A stretch of 64,000 bases of DNA from Latrodectus hesperus (Eukaryota > Arthropoda > Arachnida > Araneae > Theridiidae): the NCBI GenBank assembly GCA_037975125.1, contig JAJQOW010000014.1:2629286-2693285 (forward strand), in the 5' to 3' direction. Positions 12,960 to 24,459 of the stretch are shown here, in pieces. The notes below the pieces were generated by a model. It was not told the origin of the DNA. It made no database searches and worked only from the letters and a program-made list of their open reading frames with translations. Every line of letters begins with the position of its first letter. The first letter of the stretch is position 1. The position numbers were made by a program, and so were the translations under genes.

Positions 12960-15600
12960 TACTGAGACTGTTCAAAAATTAGACATAAATACCTTATTAA
13001 ACTTTTAAAAATGTCTATTAACAATTAAAATTGCATTTACACTTTTCTTTTCATAATACTTTTTAGATCTTCACTACTCAAGGCTTATGTATGCAGTGTA
13101 TTCATCAATATTTCTCACTCATGGACTGTCCAAAACTAAAGAATGTAGAATAAAGTCTAAATCTAATTTTAAAAAATGCACATTAAGACAGTCATATCTT
13201 GTCAGACGGTAAAATAATGCTATGGCTAAAGGAAGTAGAAAATGTGAAATATTTGGCAAAATCAGGTATAAAATGTTAACTCAACGATACGTTTACATTT
13301 CACAAAAATTATAATAAAAAATAATAAATTTAGTAAATAAATACAGTAGTATATTGAAGAACTTGTTTTATTTCCTTAATAAATTGTGAAGGTTACAGAA
13401 AAAGAAAAATTTGAATAAATTGATATATTTAGGCATAATATTTTTTAAAAAATCACTTAAGAAAAATATCAAAATTAAAGAGTGAAATTGATTAAACAAA
13501 ACAAAGAGAATACATTCTAGATGTTCATCTGAATTAATTAGCATTTTAAAAACTTGACCATAAACAAAATTCCCAAATAAGAATTTATCATGAAATATGG
13601 AATCTACTAGTTAAAATATGGCAAGCTTAAAAATTTTTTTCAGAAAAGCGATCTAGTGATACAGTTATTTTCTTACAGTAAATCTGAAATGAATTTCAAG
13701 CATTCATTGGACAATGAAAACGTATTGCCGAAATTTATGACGTCACGGATGTTTAGTATGAGCTCTTCAAACAGAAATATGGGCAACTCTAATGTAATAG
13801 GGGCTTTACATTAGTAACATAAATCTTTATTTTTATTAAAAAAAATTATAATTGTATTAAATAAAGGGCAATCAAACATAATGGCTGAGTTTAGAATGAA
13901 ATATTTGACTTTTCTTTTAAAGCAAACGCGATAAACATTCTCATTTTCTATTTAATTAGTAAAAAATAACAATGCATTCTGGGAAAAGAAAAGATAGTCA
14001 ATAAAATATCGTTTTCAAATTGTGTTTAAAAATTAATAGATAAAATTTTAATAATTTTCCGAATTTTTGGAAAAATTATAACATTTTGTGTTTATCTGGC
14101 AATAGTGATTAAAATAGTTGCAAACCAAACGATTATAATTCATGTTATTTAGAATTATTTGCCATTCTGAAGTCTGCAGATTGTTCTTTCTGATTTCTAT
14201 TTAGATATAACTCTACACATTATCATAATTCTATATTTAAAATGAACAACATAAACGTGAGTATACTTTTTAATTTTTAAGTATTATATTATATTTAAAT
14301 AGTTTTTATTTAAAAATATATTGAAAGATATTAAAATTAATTTTTTTTTCATTGAAAAGAAATATTTTTAATTTTTGGTATTCCTCTTTGGCATAATTTT
14401 TGAATAAGCATATAAAAATTCCCTATTCCTCCATTCTTTCAAAGTAATTTGTAATTTAATTTAATATTATAATGAAATATCCATTTCATTTACTCTTCAA
14501 ATAAAAAGTTTAGTTATTCTATTCTATTGTAATTTAAAATTGTTCAATAAATTTATACGATTCTAAACTTTCTATACGATTTAAGTAAGTTTCAAATGTC
14601 TCAAAAGAATATTCGAATATTATTTAAATATAATTAAATATTTATGATTTACGTGTTTAAATAATTCATTTCTTACTTGTTTTTTGAAATATTTATCGGT
14701 TATGTTAAATGTTGAAATTAAATAATATAATTATAAAGTATTAAAATTCAAGTATCACACTCAAGGTGATCATCTTTTCTTAAATAGTTTCATGAAAATT
14801 TGAAAAAAAATCATATACTTTTCTGCCTTTTATACTTTGCTATTTTGAAAATTTGTGTTGTAATTTATTTACTTTTTAGTAACATGGGGACATATTTTCT
14901 GATCCAAATGAAAAAGAAAATACTCAGTGGATTTCTTTATCTTCCTTCTTATTTAAACTTATTTTTATTATTTTTCATCTTTCCCATAGTTTTAATTTTA
15001 GGCCAGAAAAATTGTGTCTTGGAAATATTTCCTGAAAATTATATGTAAAATAATATCGGAGTTCACTGCTTGTCACCAGTTATTATTTTTAGAAAAATAA
15101 TCTCAAAAAAATTAATGCTATAAAAGTTTTTTATAATTGTAAAATATTTTTGGCATATTTTTTATTTTCAGTAATTTTATTTCCAAAAAGATTTCAGTTA
15201 AATTAGTTGTTAAAGACTTTTTAAACATGAATCAGGAAGTTTGTTCTCGCCAAAAATGGCAGCGTATTAGAAAAACTTAGAAAATCAAAGCAAGGAAATT
15301 CTGCTATCAATTAAATATGGTAGCGTTTTCAATAAATCTCATTATCTTTATCAGATTGGGCAGACAAAAGTGAGTTGAAGGAATATAATATCAGGATTAA
15401 GAGTAAATGTATTTAAAAATGAAAAACGCTCACGTTTAAACTTATCATCCATTTCATCATCTGAAACCATAGGAGAATCACAAAAAATGTCATTTCTAGC
15501 TCAATTTATTCTAATTTCTCCGAGTGTTAAGAATCGAGTATAACTCTGTATGATGACTATTCCGTTAGTACAACTTGTACTGAAAATGAGAATTTGATGA
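12960..15600. other. AT-rich stretch without gene
   Basis: No gene seen. A hydrophobic open frame at 14800-15048 starts at TTG rather than ATG and has the Phe/Leu/Ile/Lys-rich composition expected of chance AT-rich sequence. Confidence 0.5.
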
Positions 15601-15605
15601 ATCAT

Positions 15606-15649
15606 AATTTAATTTAATGATATCATAAATGATATCATTAAATTAAATT
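15606..15649. repeat. 44-bp near-perfect palindrome
   Basis: Two perfect 21-bp arms (15606-15626 and 15629-15649) separated by two bases. Each half contains ATGATATCAT. It could extrude as a cruciform or form a hairpin when transcribed. No mobile-element context was recognised. Confidence 0.9.
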
Positions 15650-15654
15650 CATAC

Positions 15655-17665
15655 CTTGTTAATGCTCATCGGTAGTACCCTTATGAATTTAATAAGAAGC
15701 CAAGAAATTTATTGGAAATAGAAGTTCGGAAGGCTATTGATTTTGGGCAATTTTTATTGTGTTTAGCATATTTATTGCCAGTATATTTAAAGATCATATT
15801 AAAAAAAGGATATGTATAGGCATTTTTTATTACTTTATTGTGCCATTTCAGTTTTATAGAGCTCTCATTACTTTTACAATACTTTTAGTTATAAAGCTCA
15901 GGAATTTTTAACTTAATTTGTAAAAAATGTGCCGATTCGTTACGGCTTAGAAAGTAGGACTTATAATATGCATTTATTAAAACATTTAAGTGCAAATGCA
16001 AAACGCTTCTGGCCACTTGACACTTTCAGTGCTTTTGCTTTCGAAAATAATCTTCAATAACTAAAAAGAATGTTATTGAAACCCAATAAGTACTTGAAAC
16101 GATTATGTAAGCGAGTATTAAAAAGAAATTTTTTACTTATGAATACCCAAAATCTATTTCTGTGTTCCAAGATAAGTTTTTAAAAGATAGACAGAGCTTA
16201 ATAGAAAGAGTTACTGCCAAATCGAGTGCAAATCTTATAGACTGTCTGTAAAAAAACTATTGTGTTTTGATGAAAAATAATAAAATCATTGTTGCTGTAA
16301 ATTTTATCCAGGAAATACAAGAAAAATATTTTATTAGTCAGGAATTCAAAACTGTAGAAGATTTTTTCACTAAGCCTGCAATTCATCATTTTTATCATTA
16401 TATAAAGTGAAAAATTTGAATCATAAACTAAAGTCGTATAAAATTGCATTCATTAAGTACAAATACCTTACAAATGTTATCATTTAGTTTTACCTTTATA
16501 TCGTTTAACATAATGCAAAGATTCTTATCTAAGAGACATAAAATTGCAACAGATATCATAAAATGGTATTTTTAGCAAATCGGCTGATAATGCTATTTTA
16601 TGATATTAGAAATATCTGGACTTGGGAGTTTTTAAAAATAAATACATTTAACATAATAAGCATACTTAATGAATACATAACTTTTTGGCGTAAGTTTGAT
16701 ATCATCCCCCAAGTGATTTCTCTCTAAATCTAGCGTCCATTATAGTGTTGACAATTTAAGTTTTTGTTTCGCTTATAGATTGCCAAATTGAGTTTTTGCT
16801 ACTTTTCATATTCTTTTATTGCCAGATATGGTTTTTCTCGTGTTTTACATCATTTTTATGTCATATATACGGTTCTTTTCAGTAGCAACAGTATTTGAAA
16901 TTTTCGTTTTACTTTCAATTCGAAATTTTTGTTCTAAATTTGCTGTTGTGTTTTGTTGCCAAACATCATAAGCTGTTCTTTTTTCCAATTTCAATTTATT
17001 ATTTACATCTTTTTTATTTTGTTTATTTATTAAATTATTTTCTTATATATTTCTTATAATTTATATATTACAAGAAATATATAATAATTATAATATCACC
17101 AATCATATGTATTTGACATGTGAGATTGACGTCATATCAAGGAAGTTCATTATTATTTACTTATTTCTTTTACCGATTGTTTTGAAGACAAGGCAAACCC
17201 AACAAAAAAACGTTTCTATTCATTTTCCAATAATACTTGTTTTAGATTTCTGGGCACTGGTACCGTCTAATCCAGGATGCCAAATTCTGAGATTGGCGAT
17301 TTTTTGGCGGATTTTCTTATGCATCTGGCAATTTGGTTTTTATTACGTCATACATATGAAGACTTATAAGAATTATGCAGAAATAGAGGTTTTGAAATCT
17401 AACCTAAGTTAACTTTCCAATATTTAGCGATATTTTTTGTTAGTTTGGTGGCCAAAACATGAGCCAATATTTTAGAAGTTTCAAGTCTGTATGACCAATT
17501 GGAGTCGAGATATCATAAGTTCATTATAGGAATGTTCTAGAAAGCTCCATGGAAAAATTTTCTAGGCACCTTTTTAAAGGTATTTATATCAGCTTCAGCC
17601 AAACGGTAAGTCAGTTGAAAATTGGTAAATCAGTTCGTCTCCAACCCTGAAAGTTGCTGTTGGTA
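15655..17665. other. AT-rich stretch without gene
   Basis: No gene recognised. An ATG-initiated 101-codon frame at 17107-17412 on the plus strand has no recognisable domain and is not called. Confidence 0.45.
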
Positions 17666-17669
17666 TAAT

Positions 17670-17757
17670 AATAATTCAAAGAAGAAAATATAATGTAGAA
17701 TAATATATAATTCAAAGAATTAGCTGTAGAATAATATATAATTCAAAGAAGAAAATT
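17670..17757 (+). repeat. Short tandem repeat, about 3 units
   Basis: Units of about 31-36 bp begin ATAATTCAAAGAA and run through GTAGAATAATAT; two full units and a partial third. Too short to be more than a local duplication. Confidence 0.75.
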
Positions 17758-17907
17758 TAAAACTGAATAAAATATTAATAGCAAAATATAGCATATAAGC
17801 ATTTCCAACTATTAAATATGGGGGTGTAAAGTCTATACCACTCATAAAAAGACGAACGTTAAGTTGTTAATGGTAACACAGCAGAGCATAAAATGTTTTT
17901 ATGTTAG

Positions 17908-17909
<2 letters not shown>

Positions 17910-17990
<81 letters not shown>
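17910..17990. repeat. (TA)n microsatellite
   Basis: About 80 bases of TA repeat that ends exactly at the CAGTATGTCC start of the mariner-like end at 17991. Confidence 0.97.
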
Positions 17991-17993
<3 letters not shown>

Positions 17994-18260
17994 TATGTCC
18001 ACTAAAGTCCCTTGTCACCCTCTTAACTTCGGAATAGCTGCTACTATATTTATAAAAGTGGTGTCTAGATATAGTAAAGTAGCCATTCGCTACTGAATGA
18101 AACAGGCTACTGCGCCACCTGGTGGAAAACTGCGGAGTTAGCATTCCTATCTCGAATTCCATTTCGTGACTACGTACTCTGCAGTTTGTATCCTCTATGC
18201 ATTTAATATGTCAACGTTAAATGTATTCGAGAAATACAGTAACCCATTGTTACGATTTAA
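17991..18260 (+). mobile_element. Possible mariner/Tc1-type element end
   Basis: Begins directly after TA with CAGTATGTCCACTAAAGTCC, which resembles terminal sequences of mariner-type elements ('TA CAGGGTGTCC...'). It is followed by about 200 bases of moderate GC content and an ATG-started frame (MSTLNVFEKYSNPL) near 18210 that soon hits a stop. No opposite terminal repeat was found in the following kilobase, so it is probably a truncated copy. The minus strand carries CCACCAGGTGGCGCAG at 18110-18125, a good match to a CTCF-type motif. Confidence 0.4.
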
Positions 18261-18269
18261 ATTTGGTTG

Positions 18270-18890
18270 AAGTCATCGGCGAACTGCTGACGTTGCACTG
18301 GAATCTAATGCTCAATCGAATCTAATGCGCACCCCAATTTCGAATACTATATTTAGCCAAAAACGATGCGCATCAGATTCGCGTAAATACGGCAGTTCCG
18401 TGGGTGGTGCCGTTGGTTAACCAGTACAAGTCGGGTTAGTGCTAAATGACTCTGGTTACCGCCCAATGATATCTCTCCAGTTCTCGATGGGTGATCCATC
18501 AGTTCGGAGCGAAGTCACCACTCTGCAAAGCGTGTTGGATTACATCAGTGGTATGAAATCTAACTTAGTCTTGCTGTAAAAGACTCTGAACTGCTGATCA
18601 TGAATGGCTGTACAACAGTTTGAATCATTAGATTAATGTGTTTATTCATAGTCAAATTGTGTGGGATAAATATGGACGTACCTGATGGGATAGGAAATTG
18701 CTCCTGCCACCATTACTCCAATTATGTGTATCTAGTGTGTTAAAGCTAGACTGGCTAGCCGGCAAGACTTAGTTGTTATTCCTCTAATAAACCCGCGACC
18801 ATCATTTGTATCAATACAGAACCAGCTTTCATGAAACACAACAGATTTCCTCTCTGTCCTACAAGAGGGCCCAATGTCTTTCTTATTTAG
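18270..18890. other. GC-richer sequence, probably repeat debris
   Basis: Composition is richer than the surroundings and resembles dispersed repeat sequence, but I recognise no family and no intact reading frame. Confidence 0.3.
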
Positions 18891-18894
18891 ATCG

Positions 18895-19095
18895 ATGTTC
18901 TCATTATGGGAAGGTAGTGAGTTCAAATCCCTACATAGCCGAAGACAATTCATTCGGTTCAATAGTTCGTGGTTTCGAATCCCACCTTGGGCATGGATGT
19001 TTGTAGTGGTTTGGAATTTACTTTAAACCGTAAGTCCCGGTCTAATTAGCCCTCGTGTGCAAAAAATGACCGTTGAGCGATAAACAAACTAAACC
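18895..19095 (+). repeat. tRNA-derived SINE-like copy
   Basis: Plus-strand copy with two B-box-like boxes, GTTCAAATCC at 18921-18930 and GGTTTCGAATCCC at 18971-18983, followed by a body with GGGCATGGATGTTTGTAGTG and a 3' end reading ATAAACAAACTAAACCAAA. The two boxes may mean two heads or one copy inserted in another. Confidence 0.55.
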
Positions 19096-19149
19096 AAAGA
19101 TCTTTTCATGCTTATTAAAGATTTCAAGGTGTACGTTAAATCGGTATTA

Positions 19150-19330
19150 ATTGTAATGTTTTCCAAATGAAATAATACCTCTGGAGTTAGCAGCTCTAAT
19201 ATTGGGATCTTCTGCTTAGTCCCTGCTTCTAAATTTCGAAGACTTCCACTCGGATGCTTCCATCGAACTGATGGAACTGTAGAATAGGTACAAGGATTAT
19301 GCTAGTGCAACAACTCGCACTCCAATCAGC
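19150..19330 (+). repeat. Dispersed repeat family R1, copy A
   Basis: Shares AATGTTTTCCAAATGAAATA, ATACCTCTGG and a later ATGCTAGTGC with the sequence at 24290-24450 (AATGTCCTCCAAGTGAAATG, ATACCTCTGG, ATGCTAGTGC) in the same order. The two copies are diverged. The family is not recognised; the tRNA-like start of copy B suggests a SINE body. Confidence 0.6.
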
Positions 19331-19430
19331 TGTTGCTTGACACTACCAGAGTCAGAATCGGTAGTTCTTAATGGACAGTGGCAGAAACGCTGCAAGGATC
19401 CTGCCTCGGATCTTTCTGTAAAGCTTGCGT

Positions 19431-19880
19431 TTATAGCACGCAAGTTGAAAATATTATATAAATGTCACTTTTAATGAATCCCTCGTATCTATGATTCAAG
19501 ATTCTGATTTCAATGGCAATTTTTTCTTTAAGATGGTTTTGGTGAATTTTAAGGGAATATTTACAAATTAACTGACCCAAAAATTTATTACAAAGGCTCT
19601 TTTGTTTCATTGAGATTAATAGAAAATATGTCTCAATTAATTCATAATTAAAATACATTTTTAAAGTCAATTTCTTTAAAGTGTTTCTACAACCTAAAAA
19701 AAAGAGCAAAAGGCTAAAAACAAGTACCATCGAAATTATCACATGATTTGTAAAGTAATTAAAAATCAGTCCTATAGTAATCTTTGAAAAATGCATGCAG
19801 AAACATTGATAAACCAAGTTAGGAGGAGACCATTTTTTAGACTTGGATTCACGGAGGGAGTTTTCATAAGTTATAACCAT
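19431..19880 (-). CDS. Hypothetical 149-codon open frame
   Basis: The longest non-repeat, ATG-initiated frame in the window (start ATG at 19880). I recognise no family. The predicted protein has one strongly hydrophobic segment (about residues 48-66, VIISMVLVFSLLLFFLGC) that could span a membrane, and the rest is Lys/Ile/Asn-rich as expected from AT-rich DNA. No splice sites, promoter or homolog could be judged. It may be chance, or a fragment of a membrane protein. Confidence 0.15.
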   Translation of the reverse strand: MVITYENSLRESKSKKWSPPNLVYQCFCMHFSKITIGLIFNYFTNHVIISMVLVFSLLLFFLGCRNTLKKLTLKMYFNYELIETYFLLISMKQKSLCNKFLGQLICKYSLKIHQNHLKEKIAIEIRILNHRYEGFIKSDIYIIFSTCVL

Positions 19881-20086
19881 GTATTACTCATTTATATTTT
19901 ACTAGTTTTCGAAATTCTTCTCAAGGAAACTACTTTTTCTAAAACAATATGTTCGAGGTATGAATCGATTTCTTTCCCGAGAATGAAAATCCTGTATCCA
20001 AAAGCTCAGAGTTCAATAATAGACATAATTTATGCTCTTGTACTGTCATACCATATTTTTTCTAGGTATCATATAGTTTTACAGGG

Positions 20087-20310
20087 CTAGTCACCTTATA
20101 TACCACTAGTCACCTTATTGTCATCAGTCACAAGATAATATTATCACATTATCACCACAAATCCTATTGTCATCACCATTTTATCATCACAATATTGTGA
20201 TCACCATGTTGTTACTGCATAGTCAGTATCATATTTTCAACACATTGTCATCAGCTTGCTGTTACCTGTGTCGCTATGCTGGTACCAGGCACCACAGTGT
20301 CACCTTAGAA
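20087..20310. repeat. Degenerate ATCACCAT-type tandem repeat
   Basis: Repeated short words TTGTCATCAC, TTATCATCAC, GTCACCTTA and TTATCACATTATCACC in tandem with many changes. An old minisatellite or microsatellite with a unit near 10-14 bp; the exact period cannot be fixed by eye. Confidence 0.6.
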
Positions 20311-20592
20311 TCAAGAGAACATTTTTGTCCGTGAGCCTTATCCCTCATCCCCGGTAGGCTTTCTGAGTCCTTTAACTGAGTCTCTTAGCAGAAGCTTCAA
20401 GAATTCGCATCTAATATTATTAAAAACAATAAATCACTAGTTTTTAAGAAAAAATTTTCGTGTGGAAAAATTTTATGAAACCTTGATTTTATTGAGTATA
20501 TAAATCTAAAAATGTTCCTAAATGTTTATAACTTTCTTTATTATTCAATACTAATTAATTTTTTCACGTGGTGAAAAAAATAAATAATTCTC

Positions 20593-20958
20593 ATGTATTT
20601 TTATAAAAACTATGGACTTTTGACAACGCTAAATGGAAAGCCTATTTACCGAAAACTGTTGAACTTCATTTTAGCGTCCACGCAGTATATTGCCTTCCGG
20701 GAAAAATTTAATAGAAAGATGAGCTCTATTACCGAGTCGCGAAGAAAAAAATTTCCAGAGCACATAAATGAAAGACATGATTGCAGAATTTCAAATTATA
20801 TATTACGTTCATTGGTCAACAGTGGTTTAGATAGAACCAAAGATTTCGAAGGGGACAGCCAGGCCAGTGTAATTTCTATCGTGAAAATCCACCCGCAAGA
20901 GAGCTTATTTTTCGATAATCTGTTGAGCCCTACAAGGACAGCTGCACTTGGCTGTTAA
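20593..20958 (+). CDS. Hypothetical 121-codon open frame
   Basis: ATG-initiated frame with balanced composition (Arg, Ser, Glu and His present, unlike the surrounding chance frames), for example RKMSSITESRRKKFPEHINE near the middle. No domain was recognised, and there is no signal peptide or membrane segment. The following sequence (20960-21350) looks like repeat debris, so it may be part of an unrecognised mobile element rather than a host gene. Confidence 0.2.
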   Translation: MYFYKNYGLLTTLNGKPIYRKLLNFILASTQYIAFREKFNRKMSSITESRRKKFPEHINERHDCRISNYILRSLVNSGLDRTKDFEGDSQASVISIVKIHPQESLFFDNLLSPTRTAALGC

Positions 20959-20959
20959 G

Positions 20960-22000
20960 GGAAGAGCCAGATATTTTTGCATCTTTTACACTGGCTCCAA
21001 AACAGAACATCTTGAAGGATTGGATATTTAATTTACAAAATATAAGGGATATTCAGTCAAATAAGTTCTATATCTAGCCAACAGTTGGGCTCCACAAGAG
21101 AGGGGGAAACTACTAAAAGGGACTCTTCTTTATTTAGGATCAGAATATATATACCCCCAATAATTCACCACTTATTTCAGTGGTATCATTGTGCTGGGAA
21201 GACATTGCGACCAAGACCTACTGACTGTTCCTCAGCCACCATTAGTGAACATGATGGATTTTCGATAAAGTCTGGGTACAAATTCCTTACTTTCCAATGA
21301 TGAGACCAGCACACCAATCAACTTGGCCACAGCGACTGGGACCGCTTTCCTATATTTTAATGTAAAAATGTTAATGGGGTTTTGTTTATGAGAACTTAAA
21401 ATGTATTTTATATTTCACTGTAGTTTGAAGAATAGATAAAAAAAATATGTGAAAACAATAATAAAATTCAAAGCAATTGAAAATATTTTCCTAGATTCAA
21501 CGTCATTATGTAGTGACAATAAAGTAGAATATTCTATTAAACATTTATTATTTTCGTTGATGACGATCATAGAATATCAGAAAGTTTTACTTTCTGAACT
21601 AATTCTTCCGCAACTAATATTAATGCAGATCAAAATGATCAAATGTTTGCGCATGAAGCTTGAGAATATCCATCGAGAGATTTGAGCAGTATTGTTTTTT
21701 ACGCCAATCTGCCTTCATCCCAAATAATGTCTGCATTACTACAGAACTTTTTCTGCGTTGGATGTGCTTTCAAATCTTGTGAGTGGACGTTTAATGAATT
21801 CCATGTTCAAAAACTATTTGAAATACGAAATAGTTTTTATTCCTAATGTCATAAAAGCAGAGAGCTGAAAAGAGAAATCAATGTTGACACCAATTGCTGC
21901 CAGCATCAATATAACTAGTTTTGTTGTAGCAGTTCCTCCTGGTATATTTAAAAATATATCTCATTATTAACAGTTTGCAGTGTTCGATTTTAACTGTTTA
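20960..22000. other. Repeat-like sequence, then AT-rich DNA
   Basis: 20960-21350 has GC-richer, SINE-like texture (GTGGTATCATTGTGCTGGGA near 21180) but no clear boxes. The remainder is AT-rich with no gene seen. Confidence 0.35.
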
Positions 22001-22023
22001 TTTTTACCAAGGCTTTTCCCTAC

Positions 22024-22345
22024 CGTACAAGAAATTGTTGAATCGTTATGGATGCTGGTTTGCGGTTTCCCGTTGACAACCCCCCTCCCACTTTCAGCAC
22101 ATACCGCTCATTCTTTTGGAAACGAAGTAGGTGCAAAGGTGGAGAACTTGACGTCATGGTATCCTTGGCTTCAGCTATACTTAGCTCCGCTGCAGTTTTG
22201 GGTGGGAATTTTGAGACAGATATTCGTTGTTTCACTTGTTCGGTGATTTCCATTCTTCCGCAGTTTGATTTCAAGTACTCGTTACACCGCTCAGTGATTG
22301 AGAAACTTAACTTTGATTGTCGTCGAGGCAATCATTACGTCACAG
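22024..22345 (-). CDS. Candidate 5' exon with CRE-like sites
   Basis: GC-richer island read on the minus strand. An ATG at 22253-22251 (context GAAGAATGG) opens a frame MEITEQVKQRISVSKFPPKT that continues in frame to a possible 5' splice donor ACG^GTAGGG, where the exon would end at 22024. Just past this point the frame reads TAG, so without splicing the product would be about 77 residues. TGACGTAA at 22342-22335 lies upstream of the ATG and TGACGTCA at 22149-22156 within the exon; both match cAMP-response-element cores. The protein is not recognised. No second exon was identified on the minus strand, so this could also be a decayed element. Confidence 0.3.
22149..22156. promoter_or_regulatory. 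Palindromic CRE-like site
   Basis: TGACGTCA, the perfect 8-bp cAMP-response element consensus bound by CREB/ATF-type bZIP proteins. It lies inside the candidate exon, not in a proven promoter. A second half-match, TTACGTCA, is at 22335-22342. Confidence 0.35.
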
Positions 22346-22379
22346 GAAAAATAAAATTTACAGCAAAAACATAGAAATG

Positions 22380-24180
22380 CAACAGATCAATAAAATAGTG
22401 CAAAATAATGAAAAAACTAAATTAATATTCACAAAATATTTTAATTCATAAGCATATCATTAATTGCAACGAATTTCCAAAACAATAAAAAAAGTGAAAT
22501 ATATCAACCCGCATGAAATAATCACACAGAGAGGGGCAATTTCACGATATAATAATGGGTAGAGAAAGTAATTTCGAGAGCTCAATTTCAACTTACAACT
22601 ATTCTGAAAAACTTGAGAAAGATAATAAGAATAATGAGAAAATAAATACTAACGAAATGATCGCTGCCCAACTCGATTCTGACGCAATATAAAAGTATAA
22701 ATAAATCAAAAGGAAACTTGAAAAATTAAAATCCACGTTAAGTTCAATTTAATAACGGAATCGGTGAAATGGAATCTTAAAAGTATGTCATAGCGCGGGT
22801 GTTGCTTCTACGCTCAACAGATGGGGAAATGTTTTAAAAAAGCATGTCTTTAGACCTGTCAAAGGACTGATAACTATAAAATAAGTACATAAAAACACAC
22901 ACTCGTATTCATTTGCGACATTGTTGCAACTCATTTGCAGCAATAAATTTAAAAAGTTTCAAAAGAAAAAAAAAAAACTTTGGAAGATTTCAGGTTTTGA
23001 GCAAATGAGTTTTCAGATTTAGGAACAGTTGAAAACTTAGCAATTATATCATTTTTGATACCTATTCTATTTATCGAAAAGTGTATCCAAGAATCAAATA
23101 TGCACTACTTAAATATGTTATAACCCATGAATATAAGAATAATATTATTCGGCAATCTATTTTTTAATATTCAATAAGTTTCCTGGTGACGCTCGAATAA
23201 TGTTACAGTTGAAACTCTTATTTTTTTAAAAAAATTTATTTAATAAAGTATAATATTTTTTAAAAAATAAAAAAAAATTTATTTTTCATAAAACTGGCAA
23301 AAAGTTTCTTTCAAGCGCTTTTCAAGAGTAGCTATCATAATTGATAAAAAGTCCTCGGGTGATTTCTCGTTGACAACCAAAATATACTACTCATCTATTG
23401 CCCTACGCATTATCTATTTCTTTAAAAAATGACGACAAATATCAATAAAATAACGGTTATTTATAATGAAAATATAAAAACAGATAATTATAGCATATAT
23501 AAGTAAAATATAAAAGGAAACACTATTTCCTATGACGTCATTCCATATCATAAAACTACTGAATATATAAACACACAAATATTTAACAATGCATTTAAAT
23601 TTCTAGCAATCATTTTACATTCAATTTTCATGGCATTTGCTAGTCAAAATGACGATTATTGACAACTTAACTATAGTTAAAATTACTTGTACATAATTTG
23701 TTGCTTCTTGTGATGGACTTTATTATGACATCAAATTATTGCATCGCCACATGAATTCTACAAAACTAGAGATAGCAGTTTCCCCTAAAATAATCAAAGT
23801 AAAATCTTGGAGCTCTATTCCAGAATGCTTTTAGCTCATATTGAAGCGCCTTTTAATTTAGAAACATGATCAGGATTCAAGGTCAACGCCATAGATTGCA
23901 CCTTCTTCTCCACATCAGTGGAAGGACTGGATATTACAAATTAAAATAGACATGTCCCCAACCAACACCCTCTAATAAAAACGTCTTTAGGGGGTGTCGC
24001 CCCAACTCAGGGAGCTCCAGCAATCCAAAGAGACAGGTGTGTTCTACCTGATATTCGTCGCTCGTAGCAAACGATGCTACCCTGCTGATATCACGGGAAG
24101 TGCCGTGAAGATAATGAGCAACTAGGGGTTAAGCAGTTTCTCGAATACATATTTTTCGTTCAAATTTTTAGCATTACAAA
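22380..24180. other. AT-rich stretch, repeat-like at right end
   Basis: No gene seen. 23930-24130 is GC-richer and repeat-like, with no family recognised. Confidence 0.4.
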
Positions 24181-24182
24181 TA

Positions 24183-24450
24183 AAGCCGCGGTGGTATGGT
24201 TGGTGAGAGTGCCGTTCTCATCACCAGAATCTTGTCTTAACTGAAGGTCCACCTTGCCCTCTAAAGACCGCTAGAAAAAGTCGGATAGATCGTTGTCGCA
24301 ATGTCCTCCAAGTGAAATGATACCTCTGGGAGTGGAAGGCAAAATACTGGGGCTTCTCTGCTGCTAAATGATGAAGACATGGCTGCTTATAGTCAGCAAG
24401 TAGAGCAAACATCTGGGTTAGGTACGTGAAAATATGCTAGTGCCACAGAA
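24183..24450 (+). repeat. Dispersed repeat family R1, copy B, with tRNA-like start
   Basis: Begins with AGCCGCGGTGGTATGGTTGG, an A-box-like tRNA head on the plus strand, and continues into the body shared with 19150-19330. A clear B box is not present. This supports family R1 being tRNA-derived SINEs. Confidence 0.55.
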
Positions 24451-24459
24451 ACACGTTAC

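Noticed and set aside
14800..15048. Plus-strand hydrophobic frame of 82 codons
   Set aside because: TTG start and Phe/Leu/Ile-rich chance composition.
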